A stretch of DNA of 64,000 nt, from assembly GCF_963675165.1 (NCBI RefSeq), contig NC_087383.1:620001-684000 (forward strand), given 5' to 3'. A program made the position numbers and the translations under genes. Positions 33,229 through 45,000 of this stretch are shown here, piece by piece (within the stretch, counting starts at the first letter, position 1; each line of letters opens with the position of its first letter). Below the pieces are notes generated by a model that ran no database searches, was not told the origin of the DNA, and saw only the letters and a list, made by a program, of their open reading frames with translations. The DNA comes from Halichondria panicea. Its lineage: Eukaryota > Porifera > Demospongiae > Suberitida > Halichondriidae.

Positions 33229-33242
33229 GTTGCCATAGTAAC
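33229..33242. promoter_or_regulatory. RFX X-box upstream of TTLL6
   Basis: GTTGCCATAGTAAC fits the X-box consensus GTNRCC-N0-3-RGYAAC at every position, with a 2-bp spacer. It ends 99 bp before the TTLL6 start codon and 129 bp past the stop of the preceding gene. RFX factors use this site to drive ciliary genes, typically 60-150 bp from the start. Confidence 0.6.
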
Positions 33243-33340
33243 TGATTGCATGTTGTTAATGGTTCTCAGTGTAAGCACAATAGTAAACAAGCTCGCCTCG
33301 CGCGATCGCAGAGCTAGAGGGTATCAATCGCTATCTAACT

Positions 33341-36300
33341 ATGAGCAGTGAAGTAGATGAGCCAGCTGCAGCGAGGCTCAAAGAAGGGGCCAGTCCCAAA
33401 GTGGAAGCAAAGAAAACTAAGACAAAAAGGAAAAGACAGTGAGTGTATTCATGATGTGCATTGTGGTTGTTAGCTAGCTCCATACATTTCTACAGGAGTT
33501 TGACAATCAATCTCACCAACTGCAAGTATGATAGTGGTAAGTGCAGTATATATATGGTCTACTTGTGTGTCTATACATCAACACACCATTGATCGTATGT
33601 ACATATAATTATACTGATACTGTACTTGGACTCTGCAGTTCGTCGAGTTGCTCGGAAGTTTGGGCTACGACCAGTGGGGGATGGTGATGAGTGGACCGTG
33701 TACTGGATAGACACATCTGTAATCCTGGATAGGGTCATGAGCATGAAGAGATATCAGGTAAGAAAATGGCAGAAAATTATACATATTATTATTAATTTAA
33801 TATCTGCTTGTCGGTGTAGAAAATCAATCATTTTCCTGGGATGTCTGAGATATGTCGCAAGGACCTGCTGGCTAGAAACATGAACAGAATGTTTAAGCTT
33901 TTCCCAAAAGAGTACAACGTCTTCCCCAAATCATGGTGTATGCCAGCGGAGTAAGTCATTAATCATTCATTTTCTCCGCCCTTGACTAGCTACGGCAATA
34001 CTTTGTTACACAGTTACAGTGACTTCAAGGCTCACTGTAGAGCGCACAAGTACAAAACCTTCATCACAAAGCCTGAGAACAGCAGTCAGGGTAAGGGCAT
34101 TATAGTCTTCAAGAACCCCAAGGAGATCAGAGCAGGGGAGCACTCCGTTGTACAGCAGTACATAGCCAAGGTTAGCATCACTGAGACACTCCATCAATCT
34201 GTATCGTTTGTATTGTACTAATAATGGCCTCTCATTATTCAGCAGACTTTAGGATCAATTGTTTAGCAGACTCCTGTGCATCTGAGTGAATCTTATGTGT
34301 TTTCTCTCTCACAGCCGTTCATAATAGATGGGTTCAAATTCGACCTTCGTATCTACGTTGTGGTGACTTCCTGTGACCCGTTTAGGATCTACGTGTACAA
34401 AGATGGTCTGGCCCGGTTTGCCACTGTCAAGTACCATGAGCCAACTGGTGCCAATGTGGTGAGTCAATCTGTTCATACGCATACACAGCCCTGGGAGAAC
34501 AAATTAGACATTCAATTTAAAAGCATCACTCGATATGAGAGTGGATATCAGACTACATGTATGTAGTTAGTATACATGGCACTGTTTCCTTGCAGGCCAA
34601 GCAGTGTATGCATCTCACCAACTATGCCATTAATAAGCACAGCAAGGACTTCATACGCGATGATGACAGTGGAAGCAAGAGGAGAATCACTACCGTCAAT
34701 CAGTGGTTCGTTGAGAATGGATACGACCTCGCCAAGATATGGGGAGACATTGATGTGAGTTGTACACAATTACAATAACAGTTAAGTTCTTATTAGATCG
34801 GGCCCAAATTGTATATTTTTCTGGGAGAGAAATGGGCTATAAGTGTTGTTTTTTCCTACATGTACATACATACTACTATTACCTCATTTTTTTAGGATGT
34901 AATCATCAAGACGTTGATAGCTGCTCACCCAACACTCAAGCATAACTATCGCTCCTGCTTCCCCAACCACAACACTGGGAGTGCCTGTTTTGAGATACTC
35001 GGATTTGACGTTTTACTGGACAGCAAGTTGAAACCATGGCTAGTCGAGGTGAGCATTTTGAAAAGATAGTTATCTCTCCATCTTCCCCACTATCATCCAC
35101 TATGATTGACAAATAGAAATTAAGTTGCAAGAATTATTAATGCTGTGGCATCTGTGTTATCTAATTTATACAACGACCAAAACTACCCACATTCTGTGAC
35201 AATATACACTCTTTTATCCCCCCTCTCCAGGTGAACCACTCCCCTAGCTTCCACACGGACGCCCCCCTGGACAAGGAGGTAAAGGAAGGGCTGCTCTTTG
35301 ACACCCTCAACCTCGTGGACCTCTACGCTAATGATAAGAAAAAATGTGAGGAGGAGGACAGACGCAGAGTTCAGGAGAGACTGCTGAACAAGCAGAAATC
35401 AAAAGAGGCAAGGTAAGGCAAGGCAATTTTCTTAATCTTACAGCATTAGTCGTGTGCATGTACATGTATCTATCGTGCAGCTAGTATGGTGTACACTGTG
35501 TAGCAGTTATCATGAGCCATGCATGCATGTGCTGTTAATATAATTGTGGTACACTGTAAAGTATTGTTATACAGTGTGGTGTCAATGTTCGGGTAAACAT
35601 GTGCAGTCACATGGTATTTCCTCACCTCCTCCAGTACACCAGCAGTTGAAAATGACTCCAGAGCAAAGTACGAAGCTCGTCTTGGGAGCTATGAGATTGC
35701 TCACAGAGGGGGCCTGCGAAGGATATACCCAAACGGCAATGAGGATTACTATGCTCCATTCTACACTCAAAGCACTTCGCTATGTGCGGAGACAGCTGCC
35801 TCTAAAATGAGGGTCGAGCTATCCCGCCAGCAGAGGGAAGAAATCGATGCCAAGAAGAAAGAAATTGAGTCTTTCAAACGAAAACTTGGAGGTGGTGGGG
35901 GGAAGTCCAAGTCTGATGATCTGAAATCTGATGATGTGAGACCAGAAAGCCCACAACCTGCAAGGAAGGTGTCTCGTGTTAGAGCCGTCAAGCAACGACC
36001 TGTCTTAATGTACAACAGTGCTGGCCATAGACTCAAGCCAGATGATGACGTGAGTGATGCAAATATACCCATCTTTCAACAGCCATAACTTCAGTACCGT
36101 TGATCCAATGTCAACATTTTTTTAGATTTTCTGAAAGCTCAGAAAGAGACCTTTCAAATGATGTGTTTAAATCCAATATTAGTTCGGGGCCATAATTGTT
36201 ATTTTTCGGCCTTGGACCATGGGCTATTATCCATGGTTTGTCCAATTTGGAAAATACTTTTATCTCTCAAATATGAACTTTGATGACACTATTTGAAAGG

Positions 36301-37496
36301 TCTCTTTCTAAGCTTTCAGAAAATCATAAAATTATTGAAGTTGGATCCACGGAATTCAAGTTATGGCACCTGAAAGAGTCCCTGAACCATTGATTAAATG
36401 TGGATGTAGTACTATGCACTGAAGTATGTACCGTGTGTATAAGTAATGAGTTATTGAGGAAGACCCATGTATAATGTGTATATATATACAGTCTAATAAT
36501 TATCCTAACCTCCCCTCCCTATCTCCTCCTCCCAGCCCCTGGTGCCATGTGGTGATGGCGTGGCTCCACAGTCCATCAGAGAAGAGGATGAACTCGAGCG
36601 ACTAGCCGGCCTACAACTGAGGGATAGTCTGGTGCGAGGAATGGGAGTATCGGAACAACTACAAGCTGTACTGGCATCTGGCACTGCACCCACAACATAC
36701 GATACTAGAGAACTTTCTATTATTTCAAGAGGATCCTCGGTCGTTTCTAAATCTGTGTTCTACTCCAGTCATAGCTACCCCCACGACTCTGGTATTGAAG
36801 AATCTACCAGTGGAGTTTCATTACCTCCTGATGGTTGTTATGGGACTGAGTCAAGCCACAGTTTGTTGAGCTCCACACCGCTACACTGTCTACCAGGATC
36901 AAACTATTTTCAGCTCGACAATACATGTAACTCTAAAGTATCGTACAGTGGGCTGTTGAAGCGTCATTACAGACAGGGCATACCTGCACAGCACTCCAGT
37001 AGTGCCACGCCTACCAAGAGTCTAACAGCCGCCTACAATAGACCAAGCTGTGCATTTGGAAACAGGTGAGCTGCTTACATTATTGTACCATGTAAGTTAT
37101 GTTACACTCCTGTGTGTAGTGCGTACTGTACAAATTATACGTACATTGTGTACAAGGCTTTCAGTACATTTTCCCTACTGGTAGACTTTTGTTAGAGCCC
37201 AATTGCCTACTAGAAACTGTTCTGTTGTATGTGTGTAATCACCCGCTGCTTTCTCTCCATATAGACCCACTGCCCCTGGTGCCCAAGGACGTATCAACAG
37301 AGGTACTCAAAGCCGACGGCCGCAGAGACAACCCAACTCACTGGATTTAAACGCAGAACTATTTGGTCTGTCTGTAGTCTCAGCTCCAATTCGAACGGCT
37401 ATTCGTAAACAGTACCCCGGTCCCGGAATGGGTGGAGCTAGTGGGGGAACTCCCCAACAACCATCCCGCACTCACTTAGCAGCAGGTTATTTTTAA
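33341..37496 (+). CDS. TTLL6: TTLL6/TTLL13-type tubulin polyglutamylase
   Basis: Twelve exons give 786 aa: 33341-33438, 33496-33536, 33639-33757, 33820-33950, 34014-34170, 34315-34458, 34596-34754, 34896-35048, 35231-35412, 35635-36049, 36536-37065, 37265-37496. The TTL domain (about residues 35-400) is an ATP-grasp ligase: KINHFPGMSEICRKDLLARN, ITKPENSSQGKGI, IDGFKFDLRIYV, MHLTNYAINKHS, FEILGFDVLLDSKLKPWLVE and VNHSPSF (metal-binding Glu and Asn). YWIDTSV and the microtubule-binding basic region after it (DKKKCEEEDRRR, GGLRRIYP) match TTLL6/13, which lengthen glutamate side chains on axonemal tubulin. The tail past about residue 460 is low-complexity and lineage-specific. An X-box lies 99 bp upstream of the ATG. 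Subfamily choice between TTLL6, 13 and 4 is probable, not certain. Confidence 0.93.
36072..36381. mobile_element. 310-bp foldback element, family A copy 2
   Basis: Read in reverse this matches 18783-19092 along its whole length, including the unique middle (TAGCCCATGGTCCAAGGCCG), so it is the same family in opposite orientation. It has the same about 100-bp inverted ends (CTTTCAACAGCCATAACTTC). It lies in TTLL6 intron 10, starting 23 bp after the donor. It is non-coding. Confidence 0.88.
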
Positions 37497-37668
37497 TGAT
37501 TTCATTTTCACTTTATTTTCTAATTAATAATTTTTGTGAACAAGATTATTATTGAGGGATAAGAAACATGAGAATTGTAACTGGTTATAATAATTATATA
37601 ATAGAAATTTGAAAATTTTGAAGATAATAATTTTTAAGAGATAGTATAATTTATGATGTTAGAGTCTA

Positions 37669-38238
37669 CTATGCCTCAGTTTGGTGTGTTTCGTTGTGAG
37701 GTAGTTCATCAGTGATGGACGTCAGCTCCGCTTCCAACTCTCTGCCTTTCTTTATAACCTCCACTTTAACCTTCATCTGCTCGATTCTTTCCTTCAGTTG
37801 TTCCCTCTCTGCAATCTGGCCATCGACTTCTTTAATCTTCTCGAGGAGGCGACAATTGAAGTACTCCATTGCTAGCACCTTGTTCTTGAGTTGTCGCACT
37901 CTCACAGCTGCCTCTTGATTGGCTTCTCTTTCGTTCAACTCAGGGTCATACACAGGTACGTGGGCAGGTATTTTAAACACATTCTTGGAGCAGAAATCAG
38001 CGAACACTTTAAACCATTTCTTATCGAATGTCTCACAGTACTCAGTCAGGAAAGAGTCGCAGCTTCTGTCAATCTCGTCCTGATTGTCAGGAAATTCATC
38101 ATGAAGAGCTTTCTTGAGAGCTTTAACTGCCTCTATGAACTCGTTGTAGCCTACAGCGTAGATCTCCTTGTACAACTTTCCAGGATGGAACCCAAAGAAC
38201 TCTGTAGATAGCAATTCATCATTCATTTTGCTAGCCAT
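37669..38238 (-). CDS. MIS12: MIS12 kinetochore complex subunit
   Basis: A single exon encodes 189 aa (family about 200). The N-terminal signature EFFGFHPGKLYKEIYAVGYNEFIEAVKAL corresponds to MIS12 QFFGF-P, the head of the Mis12 complex. The rest is coiled coil (REANQEAAVRVRQLKNKVLAMEYFNCRLLEKIKEV onward), which joins PMF1, DSN1 and NSL1 and links CENP-C to the NDC80 complex. It starts MASKMN; the Met at residue 5 is an alternative. It is head-to-head with UBE2Q over 188 bp and converges on TTLL6 at 172 bp. MIS12 diverges fast, so the call rests on the N-terminal block and length. Confidence 0.85.
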   Translation of the reverse strand: MASKMNDELLSTEFFGFHPGKLYKEIYAVGYNEFIEAVKALKKALHDEFPDNQDEIDRSCDSFLTEYCETFDKKWFKVFADFCSKNVFKIPAHVPVYDPELNEREANQEAAVRVRQLKNKVLAMEYFNCRLLEKIKEVDGQIAEREQLKERIEQMKVKVEVIKKGRELEAELTSITDELPHNETHQTEA

Positions 38239-38426
38239 GTTTGAAGTTTGTGTTTGACCTTTGAACTTTTGCTGGTTGTTGTTTAACCTTTGAACTGTTG
38301 TGGCTTATCCAATTAACGAAATATAAAGTAATATTTAATAATCACTAAACAGTTTTACATGTCTAGCAGGTACGTAGGAACGTTTTGTTAAGCACACACT
38401 GTCTGTATCAGCTGAAAGAGGCGGCT
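38239..38426. promoter_or_regulatory. bidirectional promoter MIS12 / UBE2Q with two DR1 sites
   Basis: This 188-bp gap holds TGACCTTTGAACT at 38255-38267, which read in reverse is AGTTCAAAGGTCA, a textbook HNF4/RXR direct repeat with 1-bp spacing. A second related copy, TAACCTTTGAACT, is at 38284-38296, 29 bp further on. Confidence 0.5.
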
Positions 38427-40844
38427 ATGTCACGCCAAAAACTACTGAGAACAGAGCTGTCGATTCTGGAGAAGTGTTTCCCTAAAAACTGTGACGGATG
38501 CTTTCAGATAGTAGTATCTTCTGTAGAGGAACTTGTCTGTCGATTCACTAACTCAAAAAATGGCACCTCTACTATCTACGATTTAACATGTAACATATCG
38601 GTACGTTTTTTAACTGTATTAGCAATGGTGTATCTATCTCTTCATGTCGTATCGTACAGCCTAGTTACCCGGTTGTCATGCCGATATGGATATCGGACAG
38701 CGAAGATAAGTATATAGCAGACTTGGTTGGTGAGCTCAACATGTCCGAGGCTGCTGGGTCCAGTCACCCGGTAAATACGCATGTGTGTATGGTCACTGTA
38801 CGGAGTTGAACTCTTTCCTCTCGCCCTCGCAGCTTCTGTCAAAAGTTCGATACTTTATCTCACAAATGTGTGAGCATATGATTGTATCCCTCCCTCCACA
38901 AGTAGAGCAGCTATTCAGTATGGCAGCTCAGCAGGTGAGGAAACAACTTGTACTATTGTACTCTTAAAGCAACTACAGTACATTCCTAGATGTACACTGT
39001 ACGTGTGTTTGATAAAGCCAGGTTAGTTGTCTCCTTGGAAACTTGTCTGGTACATGGTTTTCACGTGTTAGCATCCAGTGCTGTGGAATGTTCTTAGTGT
39101 GAATCAGCTTTTATAGTGTTTGTATTCCAATATACACATCCCTCCACTCCAACACAGGGCCAAGATTCTGACTCTGACAACATGGAAGAGGATATAGGAT
39201 CTGATGAGGTGAGCCCCCCCCCCTGCACTTAGTTACCTAACATTATGGGCTCTAGTGCCTACTAATTTATTTACTCCTAATTAGGTCCTGTCTAGTGGGT
39301 TTGTGATTCCTTGCATAGCAGCCAACTTCGTGGCCGGCATTGTGTAGCTTTGTCAGTATACTACATAGCTCCCCCTACACACACGCACACACACACACTC
39401 ACACTCCCCATCCCCACACACACACACACTCCTCACCCCCTCACACACTCGCAGACTCTGTCGGATGGTGACGATGTTGCCGACGGCACCGATGATGATG
39501 GAGATATAGGAGAGGACATGTTCGCTGATGAGGACCTTGACCTCCAGGCAGAGTAAGTGGTGACCTTTTAGCTACCCCACTACACCTAATGCTACTACAG
39601 TGACCAGCCGGACATTGGAGGGGATATCGGGATAGCAGAGGAGAACAAGGCCATTCTAGAGAGGGTACGAATGAATACTCGACAAGAGTACCTGGGTGGA
39701 GCTACCTCCGGGTCCATTGCTGCCACTGATCGACTCATGAGAGAGCTCAAGGATATCTACCGATCTCAAAACCTCAAAGACAGTGAGCTTATTTTGTTGA
39801 CACACACACACAGGGAGTGTATCTTTGTTCAGTATTGATAGTCATTATTCAGTCGTTGAAAACATCTATTGTGTACATGTCACTGTGGTATACCACTTTC
39901 AGATATCTTCTCTGTTGAATTGATCGATGACTGCCTCTATAATTGGAACATGAAACTCTACAAGTGAGTGTCCACAATGTACACTAGTGTAGTAGCAACG
40001 TCTCTCAATTTAGAGTGGACCCGGACAGTCCCCTCTTTGAGGACATGAAGAAGCTGCGATCTGCCGAGGGAAAGGACCACCTCCTCTTCCACATTGTGTT
40101 TGATGACAAGTTCCCCTACAGCCCTCCGTTTGTGAGACTAGTCAAACCGGTTGTGACTGGTGGCTATGTCCTGGCGGGGGGTGCCATCTGTATGGAGCTC
40201 CTCACTCCACAGGTAAGGCCTGGTCATGTCGTGTAGGTACTATAAGGGCTATGGTGCTTGTATGTATGTATACTACTTCTTCCACTGGGGAGAAAACTGA
40301 TACAGGATGTGCGTAGGTTTTCCATTTCCTGCTGAGGCTATGATAAGGAACAGTGTACATTACTTTCCTCCCGCTAACTCCATTAGGGGAAAACTGATAT
40401 CAGTATGTGCATAGGTTTTCTGTTTTCTTCTGAGGCTAATAGCCTGCAGTACAGATAATCATAATTGCCAAATGCATGTTTATACTGTGTGTGTGTAGGG
40501 CTGGAGCAGTGCTTACACTGTGGAGGCTGTCATCATGCAGATCCAGGCCACTCTGGTCAAGGGCAAGGCTCGCATTGTCTTCAATCAAGCAAGAGTGAGG
40601 GAGTATTGTACAGTATCGTATCTTCAATCCTGTTCAGAGCCCATAGCTCAACAACTGTTTAATACTTGCACCTAGAGTTATTGATGTACCATCTGTAAAA
40701 AAAATGTAGCCATTATAATTATCTCGTGTCCTTTGTCTCCAGGGTGAGGCTTACACACTGTCCAAGGCGCAGCATGCCTACAAGTCACTAGTCAAGATAC
40801 ATGAGAAGAGTGGGTGGTTCACGCCCCCCAAAGACGAGGGTTGA
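38427..40844 (+). CDS. UBE2Q1: UBE2Q ubiquitin-conjugating enzyme E2
   Basis: Ten exons give 391 aa: 38427-38600, 38660-38770, 38833-38934, 39158-39208, 39455-39552, 39601-39782, 39903-39963, 40014-40212, 40499-40594, 40743-40844. It begins with an RWD-like N-terminal domain ([30 protein letters not shown]), then an acidic stretch ([18 protein letters not shown]), then the UBC fold: [36 protein letters not shown] and [14 protein letters not shown] with the active-site Cys, ending [13 protein letters not shown]. The last block is nearly identical to vertebrate UBE2Q1/2. The usual HPN triad is absent, as in the UBE2Q class. The invertebrate gene probably precedes the Q1/Q2 split, so the symbol stands for the pair. 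Confidence 0.95.
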
Positions 40845-42043
40845 CATCGTCTCCCAACTTTGTTGCCTCCTCTTTGATTGTTTGTGTTATCTCTTATCAT
40901 TTAAATCATGAACTGCTTGCATAGCTGTGAGCAGATCGCCTTCAAATTCTCATCTTATATATATGTGTGTGTGTTTTAATTAATTGTTGTATTACCAATG
41001 CCAACATTGTCAGAAGACAGAATAAGTTCCCGGGCCGAAATTTATCTATTTTAACAATAGTGGAAAGCTGATATTATTTTTTACTTTGAAGACCTTTACC
41101 TATTTACAAGACCAGGGTGGGTGTGGGGCAATCAGCCTACTGATTAGTGCATTCAAGCAGCTATTATACGAATACGAATACGAAGGCCTTCAGAGAGTTT
41201 GCTTCACTCCTGGAAGCCTTTACTAGGCATCTCCGTGAGTGTACGTACTAGTGCTAGTATCATACTGTGTGCAGCCGTGTGTCAGTGGCTACAATATATA
41301 CTTTGTCATCTGATAAGCTATCCAATAGTAAACTAGCACAACACAATAGGCCTAGGTATAATGCATGCATAATTACAGTTATAGCTAGTTAACTTGTGAT
41401 CCCACTCCGAAATTAAAAAAAATGCAGGCTGACTAATAATAATAATACATCCCGTCCCCCCTCTTAATATTTGCTGATTTGTCGTTCACTTCATTAAGCA
41501 AGTGTGCAATGCCAAATACATAACTGCTGTAATTGCAACCATTATATTGTGTTGACCTCATTTAGCCTATACCATCACTGTGAGCATTCTGTGTGAATGA
41601 TGATGTTGACTGTGAGCTTATGATGATGCATATTGAACCACCTGTGTCTGTTTGTCCACACCTTACATTGCATAATCATGTGTTGATGTTAGTTGAGTCT
41701 ACAGCCCCACTATATACTAAGTGTGAATACCCTCTTGACTGTTGTGTATAAAGGTGACGTTTATGCAATGCCAAGTATGGACAAACAGACAACGTGTTTT
41801 CAGTCGTCATCTTGTCATTCTGAAAATGGAGGCTTTCTTAGAAAAGGATATAACTAAGTCCATATGTCTCTCACTCAAATAATCTAAGACTTTACGTTCC
41901 AGTAACTAGCGGGTATTTTGCACACAGGTTGCTATGGGATACCCAATTATTACCCCTGATAATTATGGCCAGACAGATATCAGTAGTAACTTACTCACAA
42001 GTTGTACCAATAAAACCTCGTGTCCCCATACAGACAGACAGAA
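40845..42043. other. 1.2-kb intergenic stretch with one foldback candidate
   Basis: No coding sequence is seen between UBE2Q and the myotubularin gene. It contains (TACGAA)n-like triplication at 41167-41182 and an inverted-repeat pair at 41645-41790, listed separately. The last part serves as promoter and 5' UTR of the next gene. Confidence 0.6.
41645..41790. mobile_element. 146-bp inverted-repeat element, candidate MITE
   Basis: The left arm GTCTGTTTGTCCACACCTTA, then CATTGCATAA, pairs with a right arm that reads in reverse GTCTGTTTGTCCATACTTGG, then CATTGCATAAA. Arms are about 30 bp with four mismatches, 85 bp apart. No second copy is visible here and no target-site duplication is clear. 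Confidence 0.55.
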
Positions 42044-45000
42044 ATGGCTAACTTCATTCGCAAGAAGAAGCGATCTCCTTTGAATATCTCTTTTGAGTGT
42101 GAGGGGTTGGACTTGTTGCCAGGTAACACTTCGTTATATAGGTACCCTACAAGTTGATACAATTCCACTAATTTCACTTCCTTGGCTATATTTATAGGTG
42201 AGATCATAGTTGCTAACGCTAAGAATGCTCAACTCATCCTGACCTTTCAAGAGAAGCTAAGTTTGGCCGTCGGTGGCGCTTTGGTGTGCACTAATTACAG
42301 GGTCACCTTCATACCGGACAAGCAGGTGCTCTCCAAGGTACAACACGTGCATCGTTGGTTCTACACTTATATTAGAGGTGCTATATTTATTGTAGCATTA
42401 TACGGGCTTGTTAGTTTTACAAGAGTGTTTAATTTTAATCGTATGGTAGTCACCAGAGTGTAATGGTTGAGACTAATTCTTCTCCCTCCTCCCTTGCAGA
42501 TGCACCATATTGACTCGAGTTATTTTGCTGCCAGTAGGGACATTCCCTTAGGCTGTGTGGACCGCATTGCTGTGTGTGAGTAGAAGCTTTCTTTGTAGAT
42601 CACTATGGTAGCTCTTGTTTAGTGTCCACCATTTTGATCGTACCCCCTCCCCTTCAAACCACACACACAGTTTCTAACAAGAGTAAGAGAGTGTTGAATG
42701 GTTTGGCTACTCTCCCTAAAAAGATCTCTCAATTGGAGATCACTTGTAAAGACATTCGACGACTTCTCTTCAGTGTCAAACAATGTGAAAAAACGGACGT
42801 GTCTTCAGTAAGAGCATTGCATTGCTACCATAGTCTAGCTATAGCATTCTATATAGTGTCCTTTTGCAAAATATACTTACTGTATTTAATATGCTAGATA
42901 TTCCCCCTCACCAGGTTTTGTATTCAAGCGAAAATTAATTATTTATTCGATTTTTCTCCGTCCCAGGTCGTTAGTGGTATAGCTAGACACTCCCACCCCG
43001 GACATGTGCATCTCCTTTTTGCCTTTGACTATACTCTCGCTCTCAAGAGGTCAAGAAGTCGGGAGACCACACCCCCTGTTGGAAGTGCCGACACGGCCAT
43101 TCCTACGTTCCTAACGGCACGAGATTGGCAGAGAGAGCTGCACCGGTTAGGAGTCACCAATGACCAATGGAGGGTATCTGAGGCCAACAAGAAGTTCCTC
43201 GTTTGCTCCAGGTATAAAGAACTGTAGTAATACCAACTAGCTACTGGTCATGTGGTACAATTAAATGTTGTGTTGTATATAGCATAATTATTCCTAGAGC
43301 TCTTTTACTGTACGGAGCATTTCAGGTTGGTTGATATACGCTACTGAAGTGCAGCCTGCTGAAATGGGCCTGTTTTCGGAGCTAACTTTGATGGTCCATA
43401 TAACTTGCGTTAGGAACGTCCGATATCAAATGAAAACTAAAAATGTATTTGTGCTGCTTTCCAATAGCTCGAGATACCATCGCCATGCACCAATGTACCA
43501 CACTATTGTCTCCTCCCCTCCTCCCAGCTTGTGCCCTTACTTTGCCTGTCCTACCAGCTACTCTGACTTAGCCCTGGAGAATGCAGCTGGTCTCCATGTC
43601 AACAACCGCCCCCCTGTCTGGTGCTGGTCACACCCCCACACTGGCGTATCACTCACACGTGCTGCTGCCCTCGCCATCGAAGACACTATAGAAGCTCCTG
43701 ACCCAGTGTAAGTTAGCTTGTATCTACGTATGCTTTAAACTGTTACCTCGGAGATTCCTACTCTATATAGAAATGTAGTCAGTATATACAGATTTAGTAT
43801 CATGCAGTATTAGCCGTACATGTATTGTGTACATTGTACAGACCTAGCATTTACCTTGTAGGATATTGCTGTTCAAGTTTGCTCATTTTTGTTTTTTCCT
43901 GTATATAGTTATCTGCGGAGTGTTGCTATGGCGCGCCACGAGCAGTACAAGGCCAACAGTAAGAGAGTGTACCAGTACAACGTGAGCGTCAGGTGTGGAC
44001 CACTCAAGAACTTAGCCTCAGGGTTCCCAAGACTACAAGAGCTCTGCACACCTCGTAAGAAGTTATAGCAATCACTGTGTATGGTAGCTAGTTTAATGAG
44101 TTGGTTTTGTAATTGATAAACTGCTCAGGTGTGCCTTGAATTTTCTGTCAGTGAGTGATAGCTGTTTTCAATCCTTAATCTCACAAAATAATTTGCTATT
44201 TTATTGTTTTCGCCCTCGTGCTGCTTCAGTGCTATGGCCTAACATGTGTAGGCTTAAGAGGTGTTAAGTACCAACCACCACCGACCAGTGTGGGCACATC
44301 CCCTAGCTCTAAGTATAGGTTAACTGTTCTGTTACAAAAGCTTCTAATCATGTTAATTGCCTCTTACAAGCTGCTCAACATTCAGCTGGTTTGTTCGTTA
44401 CCCTAACTCTGCAGCCTCTCTGAGTGATCTGTCATCACATGACAAGCGCTGGTTAGGGGGACTGGAGGCATCTGGATGGTTGAGTACAGTGAGGTCATGT
44501 CTACTGGCCTCCAAGGAGATTGCCAACTTGATCTGTATCAAGCAGAGATGTGTCATGATATTAGGTGAGACTACGTACAATTATAATAATTATTCTGCTT
44601 CCCTGAAATAACAGTACCTCTCATAATGATAGTTCCAATGGTGTGCTAAAATACAAGTTCTGTGATTGATCAAAATCCAGCAATTTCGACAAAAGCAAAG
44701 GCCTTGCATTTCTTGCCAAATTTTAGCTGTTTTGGTAGCTACTTTAAGAGCTTGTAATTAAATTTGTGTTCAATTCATCGATGAATTTTCTAATGCTGTT
44801 CATTTACGACCCCCCACTCACCCCCCCCACTCGCCCCCCCCACTCGCCCCCCCCACTCGCCCCCCCCACACATGTACAGATGAAACAGGTAGGGACTTGA
44901 GTTGTGTTGTGTCCAGTCTAGTGCAGATGATGATCGATCCTTACTTCCGCTCTCTCTCCGGCTTTGAGCTGTTGGTGCAGAAAGAATGGGTAGCTATGGG

